This document shows, piece by piece, positions 19,408-28,369 of a DNA stretch of 64,000 nucleotides (position 1 is the stretch's first letter; each line of letters begins with the position of its first letter). The position numbers and the translations under genes were made by a program. The notes under the pieces are model-generated. The model did not search any database. It was given only the letters and a program-made list of their open reading frames with translations, and had not been told where the DNA came from. The stretch covers positions 239,466-303,465 of the forward strand of contig NZ_KE386953.1 of the NCBI RefSeq assembly GCF_000429785.1, read 5' to 3'. This stretch comes from Chitinibacter tainanensis DSM 15459. Its GTDB lineage: Bacteria; Pseudomonadota; Gammaproteobacteria; Burkholderiales; Chitinibacteraceae.

Positions 19408-20625
19408 TTAAAACCAGGCCCCAAAGTTGGCTTTAAAGCCATTCAGATGCTCGCCAGTGATGTAGCTAAATCCCGCGCGCAAATCGGCCTCACGCGCACT
19501 GAGGCTGCGCTTGGTGCCAAAGGTAATGCCGATTTCATCCTGATAATTACTAAAGAGCTCGGTGCCGGTGTAGCGAGTATCGATCACGAACGCTTCGATA
19601 GTGAGCGGCGTATCCAGCAAGGACCAAGGAGTATCCCACGAGAACAACAGGCCATTGCGAAACACGGTATTGGCCACATCAGGGCTAATGGTGGTGTTGT
19701 CGTACTTCACCCGCATCACTTTATAGTAGCCCACCATATTGCCCAGCGAGAGCGACCAGCCCTCGCCTTGCCAGGTGTAATTCGAGCTTAAACCCAGCGA
19801 AGTCATCCAGCCGCCACCGGCCAGATCTTTAGAGCCGGTGATCCGCGCCCCGCCAGACACCGCCACCACCCAGTTGGGCTGCACCGGATAGCGGTACACG
19901 GCACTCAGGCTAGCATCATAGGCTGTCGAGCCATCCACCGTGGTGTAGCCCAAGGGGATATTCACCAACAGCTCATGATTTGCCTCATCAAATTGCCGCG
20001 AGTAAGTCAGCGGCAGGGTAAAACCATCACTACTCATGCTTTTGGCTGCACCCACCGCATCACTAACAAAATGCCCGTACACCACGCCCAGGCCAAAGGT
20101 ATTGCTGCTGCCACTGCCCCCACTGCGCGCGCCCGAGCCCAGCCACATGGCCTGACTGTCTTGTGTTACCGCCCGGCTCATCAAGCTATTGGGATTGCCG
20201 GCAACCGGATCAACTGGCGAGAGCTTGACGCTGGTTTTTAAAAAAGCTTCGAGAAATTGCGGGTTCTTTTTGATGAAGTCGCCCATCATTTTTTCGCTTT
20301 CATCCCGCGTCGCGCCGATAAAGCTCTGATTGAGATTAATGCTGGGCACTTCCAGCACCAGCTTGGTGCTATTGGCAGTTGGGTAGGCCATCTTGATCGG
20401 CACGCCGCGAAAATTAATCTCGGCCGACACCACTTCCGTACCCTGATAACCGGCAAAAAACGAACGGATCGATGGCGTTTCTAGAATATTGATCGAATCA
20501 TCGGCCGAATCGAGGCTGATTGAACTCGATTTACCATGAATCGTCGCTGTAATATCAAATACACCTGCAACGGATAAAGTAGAAGCTAGGCCCATTCCGC
20601 AGGCCAACATTGTCCATGTCCGCAT
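19408..20625 (-). CDS. Predicted outer-membrane beta-barrel protein
   Basis: This is an exported protein of 405 residues. It has a signal peptide (cleavage likely after LSVAG), an N-terminal region of about 150 residues with an amphipathic helix (DESEKMMGDFIKKNPQFLEAFLKTS), then alternating amphipathic strands with Gly/Tyr turns from about residue 170, ending in NFGAWF. A terminal Phe is the usual BAM-targeting signature of outer-membrane barrels. I do not recognise the specific family; an adhesin or porin-like role is possible. It is a single gene with its own terminator. Confidence 0.6.
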   Translation of the reverse strand: MRTWTMLACGMGLASTLSVAGVFDITATIHGKSSSISLDSADDSINILETPSIRSFFAGYQGTEVVSAEINFRGVPIKMAYPTANSTKLVLEVPSINLNQSFIGATRDESEKMMGDFIKKNPQFLEAFLKTSVKLSPVDPVAGNPNSLMSRAVTQDSQAMWLGSGARSGGSGSSNTFGLGVVYGHFVSDAVGAAKSMSSDGFTLPLTYSRQFDEANHELLVNIPLGYTTVDGSTAYDASLSAVYRYPVQPNWVVAVSGGARITGSKDLAGGGWMTSLGLSSNYTWQGEGWSLSLGNMVGYYKVMRVKYDNTTISPDVANTVFRNGLLFSWDTPWSLLDTPLTIEAFVIDTRYTGTELFSNYQDEIGITFGTKRSLSAREADLRAGFSYITGEHLNGFKANFGAWF

Positions 20626-20756
20626 CGCCCCCTCCTATGGCTGTCATCTTCCTAAACAGCCTAGTCAGTGATGCAGAGCAGCACAAATATGAAATTAAAA
20701 ATATCTACTTGATCTTAAAAAGAAAAAAACTACTTCTAGCGCAAAAAAAGCCAAAT

Positions 20757-21221
20757 TCAAGTCTTGCTATCTTGATCGAGCGGCAACTGCGGCAAAGCCG
20801 CCACAGCATGCTGCCAACGCAAGTAAATCCGCCATTCGTGCAAGGCCGTCGGTGCCGCGCTATCGGGCCAGATGATTAAAGTAGCGGTGCGCTGCCAGCG
20901 TTTTTCCGCCTGCCACACCAACAGCAATACCCCGCCAGCGCTCCAATGCTGCTGTAGCGCCCGCACCACTTGCCGCCCGTCGCGATAGCTGATCTCAAAT
21001 AATCCGTCAGCTAAGGCGCGTACTTCAACGACTGCATCCACCTGCCAAGGGCGGCGCCAATACCAGCGCCAAGCGCCCACTACCGGCAAGCCGAGCAAGG
21101 CAAAAGCCCAGTGCTGCGGCACAAGCAAGCCCACCGCCAGCAAGGCCAAGCCAAATTGCAGGCATAAAAAACCCCGCTCCCAGCGGGATACGGGGTTAAT
21201 CTGCAAAGGCAGCGGCAACAT
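20757..21221 (-). CDS. YgfX/CptA-like small membrane protein
   Basis: This 154-residue protein has a hydrophobic hairpin (about residues 17-50) and a soluble C-terminal part with the layout of YgfX: a basic residue after the hairpin, a -DG- turn, a Trp-rich strand, then LIIWPDSA...HEWRIYLRW, resembling the DSM..EWRDLRR end of E. coli YgfX. YgfX was described as an inner-membrane toxin partner of SdhE; sdhE is present but 27 kb away, so the pair is unlinked. It starts 2 nt after the SIMPL gene's stop, so the two are probably cotranscribed. Assignment is from pattern only. Confidence 0.5.
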   Translation of the reverse strand: MLPLPLQINPVSRWERGFLCLQFGLALLAVGLLVPQHWAFALLGLPVVGAWRWYWRRPWQVDAVVEVRALADGLFEISYRDGRQVVRALQQHWSAGGVLLLVWQAEKRWQRTATLIIWPDSAAPTALHEWRIYLRWQHAVAALPQLPLDQDSKT

Positions 21222-21223
21222 GT

Positions 21224-21946
21224 TTAGTCGCCGATCTGAATGCTGCCGTTCACCGTCACAAACAGCCGGCTTTCACCTGCATCAACCGGGGCCGGCGCTG
21301 GGGCCGCGGCAGCTTCCATCATCGCAGGCGCCATGCGGTACATTGGCCGTGGCGGCGGGCTATTGGTTTGCGTCTGAACATTCAGATTGATCGCTTTCCA
21401 GCCACTGCCACTCATCCCGCGCTGAATCAGGCTCGCCCGCTCGCGAAATGCCTTTAAGCCCTCGCCAATCAGCTGGTCTTCCACCTGCTTGCGGCTTTGC
21501 TCAGACACTTCGTAGCGGATATCCGCCAGTTGCAGCGCAATACCGGTGCTTTGCGGTTTTTGCAGCGCGGCAATCAGCTGGGATAGCGCGGTAAAGTCTT
21601 TGGAATTGATCCGCAGCTCACCGCGGCTGCGCCAGCCTTGCGGCTGGTTTTTGCTGTTATACAGCGGATAGCTGCTATAGCCCGTGCCCGCCGATTGCAC
21701 GCTTGGATATTGCTTGAGGGTTTTTTGCGCAGCGAGGATGGTCTGGTTGATTTTATCCGCCAGCTTGCTCGGATCATTGTCGCTGAGTTCCACAAACAGC
21801 ACCGCGTGGGCCAGATCATTGCTCACTTGCTGGCTGGCCGAAGCTTCCAGATTCACCACATTAAAGCGTGACTCATCGGCGGCATTCGCAACCAGGGGTA
21901 TTGCCAGCAATACTGCGATTGAACTTGCAATCAGCGACATACGCAT
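21224..21946 (-). CDS. SIMPL-domain (DUF541) periplasmic protein
   Basis: This 240-residue protein has a signal peptide (LLAIPLVANA) and a DUF541/SIMPL core: VSNDLAHAVLFVELSDNDPSKLADKINQTI, GYSSYPLY, SRGELRINSKDFTALSQLIAALQ and the conserved C-terminal FVTVNGSIQI. The family is exported and implicated in oxidative-stress tolerance, without known biochemistry. I chose the ATG at 21946 because AAAGGAT lies about 8 nt upstream; a start at 22012 would add residues ahead of the signal peptide and run into the next gene. Confidence 0.85.
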   Translation of the reverse strand: MRMSLIASSIAVLLAIPLVANAADESRFNVVNLEASASQQVSNDLAHAVLFVELSDNDPSKLADKINQTILAAQKTLKQYPSVQSAGTGYSSYPLYNSKNQPQGWRSRGELRINSKDFTALSQLIAALQKPQSTGIALQLADIRYEVSEQSRKQVEDQLIGEGLKAFRERASLIQRGMSGSGWKAINLNVQTQTNSPPPRPMYRMAPAMMEAAAAPAPAPVDAGESRLFVTVNGSIQIGD

Positions 21947-21959
21947 ACAGGGTATCCTT

Positions 21960-22319
21960 TTAGTGGTAGTTGTGATCGGTCGGCGTATTGTGAATTTCTT
22001 CGGCCACCGCATCCATCACGCCCAAGTGGATTTCCACATCGAACCAATCCCAAAACAGCTTCAGATTGCGCTTGGCCGGCCACAGGCTTTCGTCCTGCAC
22101 CCAGCTGGCCAGCTCTTGCGCAAACAGCTGATCGGCAATGTCATCAATAAAGGCGATGGCGTCTTCCGGCTCTTCCGCTTCCGGCACCAGAATTACCGTA
22201 CAGTCTGAACGGATTTCTTCCAGTGTGAGCACCACATCATTGCCGGGCAAAGCATTGAGCCAATCTAAAAACGCTTGTTTGGGGCGGATAATGGCCGCCG
22301 AACGATCAACGATAAACAT
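21960..22319 (-). CDS. Conserved acidic hypothetical protein
   Basis: This 119-residue soluble, acidic protein contains LDWLNALPGNDVVLTLEEIRSD and FWDWFDVEIHLGVMDA. It looks like a small cytosolic family found across beta- and gammaproteobacteria, but I cannot name a function. AGGAAA precedes the ATG by 6 nt. It lies 13 nt upstream of the SIMPL gene, so 22319-20757 probably forms a three-gene operon. Confidence 0.7.
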   Translation of the reverse strand: MFIVDRSAAIIRPKQAFLDWLNALPGNDVVLTLEEIRSDCTVILVPEAEEPEDAIAFIDDIADQLFAQELASWVQDESLWPAKRNLKLFWDWFDVEIHLGVMDAVAEEIHNTPTDHNYH

Positions 22320-22520
22320 GGTATTTCCTAAAAAAGAGCATGACCAACAGGTCGGGGCAAAGCGGTAAATCTCAAACCGCCGGCCCAGGCCAATTGGCTA
22401 ATGTCTTGAACTATTGCACATTAGTCCGGCTGAACCAACGCTGAATTTTCACGTTGCTTGCCGGCTGAATGGGGCGCCACCGCTCTGCAGTGTGCCCCCC
22501 TTTCCTTTGCCTACCGCGGC

Positions 22521-25244
22521 TTAGCGCCGGCGGCGACGTTTTGGCGCGGCAGGTACACCCTGCGCGGCCTGCTCGGCGGCGGCGCGGCGACGTTGGGTCG
22601 CCGTGCCCGGCTTTTTGCGCTTCGTGGCGGGTGCGGCAGGCGCAGCGGCGCTGCTGCGGCCACGCCCACTCCGTGGTGCGTAGGGATTACGCGCTGGCGG
22701 CTCATCACTTTGCCAAGCAGCTGCTTCGGCATCATCAAAAAACGGCTTGGCGCTCACGCCGCTCAGACGGCTTTCGGTGACCGAGGCCCGCGTGCGGGCG
22801 GCACTGGGGGCTGCCGCTTTTTTTGTGCGACGAGTGGATTCAAGCGGCGCTACTTCGGCGGGGGCTACTTCAACCGAGCTTGCCTCAGCACGGCGACGGC
22901 CGCTGGCCTTGGCTCCCGATTTGCTGCTAACAGCGGCAGAGCCTGCAGCCTTGGGCGTGGTGTTGCCCGAGCTAGTGCCGGTTTTAGCCGTTTTGCCGGC
23001 TTTATTGCCGCCACTACCGACCAAGCGGCCTTCATCATCGACCAGCGCAAAATCAATTTTGCTGGTTTCCAGATCAACCCGCACCACGCGCACTTTCACC
23101 CGATCCGTCATCCGGAACAACTGCCCGCTGCGCTCGCCTTTCAGCTCTTTGCGCTGCTCATCAAAGTGGAAATAATCCACCCCCAGCTCAGACACATGCA
23201 CCAGCCCTTCTACATACAGCTCATCCAGCAAAACAAACATGCCAAAACTGGTCACTGCCGACACCGAGCCCATAAATTCGGCGCCGATCTTGTCTTGCAT
23301 GTAATAGCACTTCAGCCAGTTTTGGACATCGCGGCTGGCTTCATCGGCGCGGCGCTCGGTCATCGAGCATTGCGCGCCCAGCTGCTCCCACTTGCTAGCC
23401 GGTTTGTATTTCTTTTTCGCCAAAATCGCTTTGATGGCGCGATGCACCAGCAAATCGGGGTAACGGCGAATTGGCGACGTGAAGTGCGTATAGGCTTCGT
23501 AGCTCAAGCCAAAATGGCCGGCGTTATCCGGCGAATACACCGCCTGTTGCAAGCTGCGTAACAACATGGTCTGCAACAAAGGCGCGTCTTCGCGCTCTTT
23601 AATCGCATTAAGCACTTGCGCATAATCCTGCGCCCCTGGCTCATCACCGCCACCCAGGCTAAGGCCCATCGTGCGCAGATATTCGCGCAGATTGCGCAGT
23701 TTTTCCGGCGTTGGGCCTTCGTGCACGCGATACAGGCACGGATGTTCGTTTTTCAGCAAATAATCGGCAGCGCAGACATTGGCCGCCAGCATGCATTCTT
23801 CGATCAGTTTGTGCGCATCGTTGCGCACCACCGGCACGATAGCTTTGATTTTGCCCAGCTCATCGAAACGCATTTCGGTTTCCTGGGTTTCAAAATCAAT
23901 GGCGCCACGCACCTGGCGCGCCGCCTGAAACACTTTAAACAGCGAATACAGCGTTTTCAGATGAGGCAACAGGTGGGTATTGGCCCGCGCGTCTTCCCCT
24001 TTGGGGTTTTCCAGCATATCCCATACCCGGGTATAGGTAAGGCGCGCTTTGGACAACATCACGGCCGGATAAAACTCGTATTTTTTAATTTCGCCAGTCG
24101 CGTTCACCCGCATATCGCAGACCATACACAGCCGCTCAACATCCGGATTGAGCGAGCAGATGCCGTTGGACAAGGCTTCGGGCAGCATCGGGATCACCCG
24201 ACGGGGGAAATACACCGAATTACCGCGCTCAATCGCGGTGAGATCCAGCGCATCGCCCGGGCGCACATAATGGCTCACATCGGCGATCGCCACCACCAGC
24301 CGCCAGCCTTTGCCTTTTTTCTCGGCAAACACGGCATCATCAAAGTCTTTGGCGGTTTCACCATCGATGGTCACCAGCGGTAGCTCGCGCAAATCCACGC
24401 GCTCTACGCCCTGCTCGGGCTTCCAGTCTTTCTTTTTCACTTTTAGCGGTGTTTTGGCCGCTTGCGCTTCGGCTTCGGGCGAGAACACGTGTGGCAAATT
24501 GTGTTTGCGCAACGCGATTTCGATTTCCATGCCCGGGTCGTCATAATTGCCCAGCACTTCCACCACTTTGCCCACCGGCTGCGAATAGCGCGATGGCTGG
24601 GTTAGCAAATCGACCATCACCACTTGCCCGGCTTGGGCGCCACCGGTGTTTTTGGCTTCCAGCAAAATATCGCGGCTAATACGCTTGTCTTCAGCGGTGA
24701 CAAAAAACACGCCACGCTCATTATGCAAGCGGCCGACTAACCGCTGATTCACGTGTTCGAGTACTTCGGCAATACTGCCCTCAGGGCGACCACGCCGGTC
24801 AACGCCAATCGGGCGGACCAGCACACGATCACCGTGCAGCACTTTGTCCATTTCTTTCGGGCCCAGAAACAGATCATCGCCACCATCATCGCGCAGCAGG
24901 AAACCAAAGCCATCCGGATGGCCCTGCACCTTACCGGCAATCAGGTCGAGTTTTTCTGGTAGGCACAAGGCGCCCTTGCGGTTAACCAAGAGTTGCCCCT
25001 CGCGGGCCATGGCCTGCAAACGGCGTTCGAATGCGTATTGTTCGTCTTCCAGAATTCCCAGCTGGGCCGCCAATTCATCGGCGTACATCGGCGCTCCGCG
25101 CTCGGTTAATAATTGCAGCAGGAATTCACGGGAAGGTAGGGGAAATTCATAGCGCGTTTTTTCTCGCGCCAAAAAAGGATCGCTGGCTCGTAAGCCATTC
25201 ATTTTTGGATGGGTTTTGCTTTTACTCGGTTTTTTACTATCCAT
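22521..25244 (-). CDS. rnr: Ribonuclease R
   Basis: This 907-residue 3'-5' exoribonuclease degrades structured RNA. Order: N-terminal winged-helix region, two cold-shock domains, the RNB catalytic domain with its conserved acidic cluster (TIDGETAKDFDDAVFAEK) and PIRRYPDLLVHRAI, an S1 domain, then a long Ala/Arg/Lys-rich low-complexity tail of about 150 residues ending in KRRRRR. I chose the ATG at 25244. The upstream frame to 25331 would run through the consensus promoter of the opposite-strand tRNA-Leu genes. Confidence 0.95.
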   Translation of the reverse strand: MDSKKPSKSKTHPKMNGLRASDPFLAREKTRYEFPLPSREFLLQLLTERGAPMYADELAAQLGILEDEQYAFERRLQAMAREGQLLVNRKGALCLPEKLDLIAGKVQGHPDGFGFLLRDDGGDDLFLGPKEMDKVLHGDRVLVRPIGVDRRGRPEGSIAEVLEHVNQRLVGRLHNERGVFFVTAEDKRISRDILLEAKNTGGAQAGQVVMVDLLTQPSRYSQPVGKVVEVLGNYDDPGMEIEIALRKHNLPHVFSPEAEAQAAKTPLKVKKKDWKPEQGVERVDLRELPLVTIDGETAKDFDDAVFAEKKGKGWRLVVAIADVSHYVRPGDALDLTAIERGNSVYFPRRVIPMLPEALSNGICSLNPDVERLCMVCDMRVNATGEIKKYEFYPAVMLSKARLTYTRVWDMLENPKGEDARANTHLLPHLKTLYSLFKVFQAARQVRGAIDFETQETEMRFDELGKIKAIVPVVRNDAHKLIEECMLAANVCAADYLLKNEHPCLYRVHEGPTPEKLRNLREYLRTMGLSLGGGDEPGAQDYAQVLNAIKEREDAPLLQTMLLRSLQQAVYSPDNAGHFGLSYEAYTHFTSPIRRYPDLLVHRAIKAILAKKKYKPASKWEQLGAQCSMTERRADEASRDVQNWLKCYYMQDKIGAEFMGSVSAVTSFGMFVLLDELYVEGLVHVSELGVDYFHFDEQRKELKGERSGQLFRMTDRVKVRVVRVDLETSKIDFALVDDEGRLVGSGGNKAGKTAKTGTSSGNTTPKAAGSAAVSSKSGAKASGRRRAEASSVEVAPAEVAPLESTRRTKKAAAPSAARTRASVTESRLSGVSAKPFFDDAEAAAWQSDEPPARNPYAPRSGRGRSSAAAPAAPATKRKKPGTATQRRRAAAEQAAQGVPAAPKRRRRR

Positions 25245-25271
25245 TAGGCGAATTTTTTTCTCAAAAAGTGA

Positions 25272-25300
25272 TTGACAGGTTGTCGTGGGCTTCATATTAT
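25272..25300 (+). promoter_or_regulatory. Near-consensus sigma-70 promoter of the tRNA-Leu pair
   Basis: TTGACA (25272-25277), a 17-bp spacer, then TATTAT (25295-25300). The first tRNA-Leu begins 57 nt after the -10 end. The promoter diverges from rnr. Confidence 0.85.
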
Positions 25301-25357
25301 ACGCCCCTCTCTGCTGCAGCAACGAAAACAAACGTTAACGAAGCTGCTGATTGAAGC

Positions 25358-25444
25358 GCCCAGGTGGCGGAATTGGTAGACGCACTAGGTTCAGGTCCTA
25401 GCGCCCGCAAGGGTGTGGAAGTTCGAGTCTTCTCTTGGGCACCA
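25358..25444 (+). tRNA. tRNA-Leu (CAG), copy 1
   Basis: This 87-nt class II tRNA has acceptor GCCCAGG, anticodon loop TTCAGGT with CAG at 25392-25394, a long variable arm, a GTTCGAGTC T-loop and an encoded CCA. It is the first of two identical tandem copies. Confidence 0.97.
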
Positions 25445-25490
25445 TTCCGATACACGCGACAGAGAAACCCAGCGTAAGCTGGTTGAGTTT

Positions 25491-25577
25491 GCCCAGGTGG
25501 CGGAATTGGTAGACGCACTAGGTTCAGGTCCTAGCGCCCGCAAGGGTGTGGAAGTTCGAGTCTTCTCTTGGGCACCA
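25491..25577 (+). tRNA. tRNA-Leu (CAG), copy 2
   Basis: Identical over all 87 nt to the copy at 25358-25444, including the CAG anticodon (25525-25527) and CCA end. It is separated from it by 46 nt and followed by a terminator, so the pair is one transcription unit. Confidence 0.97.
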
Positions 25578-25590
25578 AATTCTTGAAGAA

Positions 25591-25620
25591 AGCCTCAATC
25601 GCAAGATTGGGGCTTTTTTC
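25591..25620 (+). terminator. Terminator of the tRNA-Leu transcript
   Basis: AGCCTCAATC / GATTGGGGCT stem (10 positions, one G-T type mismatch) with a GCAA loop, followed by TTTTTCTTTT. Confidence 0.9.
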
Positions 25621-25659
25621 TTTTCTGGCTAGTAAAGCGCATTCCCACTTTGTAACTCA

Positions 25660-25956
25660 TTACTGCGAACGGCCCTGCCGGTGCGCCCCTAGCCGCCAGA
25701 GCAAGATCACTAACCCCAGTAAGCCGCTGGCCAAGCCCGCCAAGAGCACGGCATAGCCCTGCGCCGGGGAACCGCCCGCAAACAGCCATACCCCAACGGC
25801 GGCCGCCTGCGTACACACGACGCCCGGATGCAAACTGCTGCAGCGCCCCACCATCGAATTACTTTGCCAGGCAGACCAAGCATCCCAATAAAAAACCAAC
25901 GCCGTTGCCGCGAGCAACAGCATGATCAAGGCAGGAAAAGTCGGTTTTTGGCTCAT
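25660..25956 (-). CDS. Small two-helix membrane protein
   Basis: This 98-residue hypothetical protein has an N-terminal hydrophobic helix (PALIMLLLAATALVFYW) and two further hydrophobic segments (about 48-62 and 66-86), with a basic C-terminus. Two cysteines (CSSLHPGVVC) face each other between helices. I chose the ATG at 25956; the longer frame to 26196 has an uncharacteristic N-terminal extension. Family not recognised. Confidence 0.45.
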   Translation of the reverse strand: MSQKPTFPALIMLLLAATALVFYWDAWSAWQSNSMVGRCSSLHPGVVCTQAAAVGVWLFAGGSPAQGYAVLLAGLASGLLGLVILLWRLGAHRQGRSQ

Positions 25957-26106
25957 GCTGGCATTTGGCTCAAGGCGCTGATCACACGAATACGCCAGCA
26001 TACACCCTGCGCGGGGATTGTACGTTTTTACCATCCGGTCGATCCCGCACTTTGAGCTTCGGCTATTTTGGCCGATAGTAATAGAAACCTTACTCTGTAC
26101 AGGCCT

Positions 26107-27735
26107 ATGTCCGCTGAAGAAATTGCTCAGGCCCATGTCCTCGTTGCTGATGACGCCCCAACGGTGCGGCAATCGGTACGCATGACGCTGGCTCAATCCG
26201 GCATCAACCGGGTTGATACGGCCAGCAGCATTGGCGAAACCCGTCGCCGGCTACGCAACGGCCAGTATGACGCGGTGCTGTGCGACTACCACTTTGGCGA
26301 AGGCATGAATGGGCAAGAGCTACTGGAGGAATTGCGCCACAGTAGCGAGCTGCCGCTGTATACGATCTGGATCATGATCACCGCCGAGGCCTCATACGAA
26401 AAAGTGGTGGCGGTGGCTGAAATTGGCCCTGATGATTATCTGATCAAGCCCTTTACCAGCCGCGATCTCACCCAGCGACTCTCCAAAGCCTGGCAGCGCA
26501 AGCGCTTTCTCAAACCCGTGTACGACAAAATCAACATCGGCGACACCATGGGCGCGATTAACGAAGCCAAAGCCTTGGTGCCCAAGGCCGCGGGTTTTAG
26601 TAGCGACCTGATGCGTCTGCTGTCCTCATTGCTACTGGAAGCTGGTCGCTTGGATGAAGCGGCGCGCCTGTATGAAGAGATCCTCAACCAGCGCATTGTG
26701 CCGTGGGCCAAGCTGGGGCTAGCGCGCACGTTGGCGCGGCAAGGCAAGAAAACCCAATCTGAAAGCATGATCCAGGCGGCGATTGTGGAACACGCGCAGT
26801 ATGTCGACGCCTACGAGGAACTTGCCTCGATGTATATGGCCGAGGGGCGGCTCAATGAAGCGATGGCGGTGTTTGAAAAATGCCTGGCCATGACGCCAAA
26901 TAATGTCGGCCGACTGCAAAAAGCCGGCAATCTGGCCAATATGCTCGGCGATGCCGGCCGGGCCAAGCAGTTTTTGGAACGCGCGGTCACTTGCGGCGGC
27001 AATTCGGCGGTACTCAATAGCGAAACCGTTTTGCAATTAGCCTTGGCGGCACGGCGCGAAAACAATGGCTCGGACGCCGACAAATACCTGCGCATGGTGC
27101 GTGAAATTGCCAAACGCGATGATTCGCTCGGCAATCGGGTGATCGATATTCTGGCCAGCGCCGTGTACGAAGGCCAGCCGCAGCAGCTGGAAAACGCAGC
27201 GGCGTATCTGAGCAATAGCGAATTCACGCTTGAAATCGGCATGGCCTTTATCATGACCGCCGACCTGATTTGCCCACCCACGCTGGAAGGCGAGCAGCCC
27301 GACCATCATGCGCCGCCGTATAAATGGCTGTACGCGCTGGCGCGGCGCTTTGTGACCACCCGGCATATTTCCGGCATGCTGGAAAGCGCGGCCAATATGC
27401 GGCCAGTGTGGCAGCATTTTATCCAGCACAGCGGCAGCGAAGTTACCGAGCTGAACAACGAAGCTGTGCAGCTGATGCTGAAAAATGAATACACGCTGGC
27501 GCTAGAGCGGCTCATCCCGCTGGCGCAGAGCACCTGCAATCAGCGGCTGCTACTCTCCTCCACCCACGCCATCATCAAATACCTGCGCTCCGAAGCCACG
27601 CCCGAGCCGCGCGAGCGCAGCAATCTCTTGAAACAAGCCAGCCAGTTTGTCGACCGGCTGGAAGGCATGATTGATTCGGGCACGCTGATCAATCTCAAGC
27701 AAGATTTAACCGGCCTGAATGGCGGCATTACCTAG
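26107..27735 (+). CDS. Response regulator: REC domain plus TPR repeats
   Basis: This protein of about 542 residues has an N-terminal CheY-like receiver (HVLVADDAPTVRQSVRMTL; phospho-acceptor Asp in VLCDYHFGEG; switch Lys in DDYLIKPFTS), followed by tetratricopeptide repeats (EAGRLDEAARLYEEIL; MAEGRLNEAMAVFEKCLAMTPNN) and a helical C-terminal half. There is no DNA-binding or enzymatic output, so signalling is presumably through protein contacts. The frame opens with a TTG at 26068, but the ATG at 26107 directly precedes the receiver core. No kinase is adjacent. Confidence 0.85.
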   Translation: MSAEEIAQAHVLVADDAPTVRQSVRMTLAQSGINRVDTASSIGETRRRLRNGQYDAVLCDYHFGEGMNGQELLEELRHSSELPLYTIWIMITAEASYEKVVAVAEIGPDDYLIKPFTSRDLTQRLSKAWQRKRFLKPVYDKINIGDTMGAINEAKALVPKAAGFSSDLMRLLSSLLLEAGRLDEAARLYEEILNQRIVPWAKLGLARTLARQGKKTQSESMIQAAIVEHAQYVDAYEELASMYMAEGRLNEAMAVFEKCLAMTPNNVGRLQKAGNLANMLGDAGRAKQFLERAVTCGGNSAVLNSETVLQLALAARRENNGSDADKYLRMVREIAKRDDSLGNRVIDILASAVYEGQPQQLENAAAYLSNSEFTLEIGMAFIMTADLICPPTLEGEQPDHHAPPYKWLYALARRFVTTRHISGMLESAANMRPVWQHFIQHSGSEVTELNNEAVQLMLKNEYTLALERLIPLAQSTCNQRLLLSSTHAIIKYLRSEATPEPRERSNLLKQASQFVDRLEGMIDSGTLINLKQDLTGLNGGIT

Positions 27736-27754
27736 CCAGCGGCATACATTGGCA

Positions 27755-27801
27755 GGTATATCCGGCCAAGCCAATTAATTCAATGCCCAGCTAGCAATAC
27801 C
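27755..27801 (-). repeat. 47-bp 3'-UTR element, copy 1
   Basis: GGTAT...ATACC ends, exactly 47 bp. On the minus strand it starts GGTATTGCTAGCTGGGC and ends GATATACC, 13 nt after the ybaK stop and in sense with it. Confidence 0.6.
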
Positions 27802-27814
27802 CCAACCCATCCAT

Positions 27815-28294
27815 TTAAGCCATCACATCCACCAGCTGCACCGGCAGCAAGCTGGCCAGCGCTTGCGGCGCCAAACTCACCAAAAACCCACGCTTGCCGC
27901 CATTTAGATAAATCAGCGGCAAATCCAGAATGCTTTGCTGCACATACACCGGCATGGTTTTCTTGGTGCCCAGCGGCGAAGTACCGCCCACCAGATAGCC
28001 GCTGTGTTTATTGGCCACCTCGGGCGCACACGGGGCGATGGTTTTGCAGCCAATCAGCCGGGCCAGATTTTTGGTGCTGACCTCTTTATCACCATGCATT
28101 AACACCACCAGCGGCTGCTTTTTCTCGTCTTCCATGATCAGAGTTTTGATCACGCAATGCTCATCCACACCCAGCTCGCGAGCCGAAACGGCCGTACCGC
28201 CCTTTTCTTCGTAGGCGTATAAATGCTCGCCAAATGGCACTTTCTGCTGGCGCAAACAGCGAATCGCCTGCGTCACCGGCGCTTTTTCGCTCAT
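27815..28294 (-). CDS. ybaK: YbaK/EbsC-family Cys-tRNA(Pro) deacylase
   Basis: This 159-residue editing protein hydrolyses Cys-tRNA(Pro), a mischarging product of ProRS. It has the YbaK core: TAVSARELGVDEHCVIKTLIM, LVVLMHGDKEVSTKNLARLIG, the SGYLVGGTSPLGTKK loop and the LNGGKRGFLVSLAP end. I chose the ATG at 28294, with a GGGGAAAGAAG ribosome site; the upstream extension to 28360 lacks one. It is divergent from selO, 75 nt away. Confidence 0.92.
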   Translation of the reverse strand: MSEKAPVTQAIRCLRQQKVPFGEHLYAYEEKGGTAVSARELGVDEHCVIKTLIMEDEKKQPLVVLMHGDKEVSTKNLARLIGCKTIAPCAPEVANKHSGYLVGGTSPLGTKKTMPVYVQQSILDLPLIYLNGGKRGFLVSLAPQALASLLPVQLVDVMA

Positions 28295-28369
28295 CTTCTT
28301 TCCCCATGACAAACCCGGGTCTGGCCCGTACAATAGGCAATACCCGATTAAATAACTCAACTATTCGCA

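Noticed and set aside
22458-23561. 367-codon plus-strand open frame opposite rnr
   Set aside because: It is antisense to the S1 domain and basic tail of RNase R; composition is that of a reversed Ala/Arg repeat.
25245-25331. Longer N-terminus for RNase R
   Set aside because: It would place the coding start across the TTGACA-17-TATTAT promoter of the tRNA-Leu genes and adds an atypical leader.
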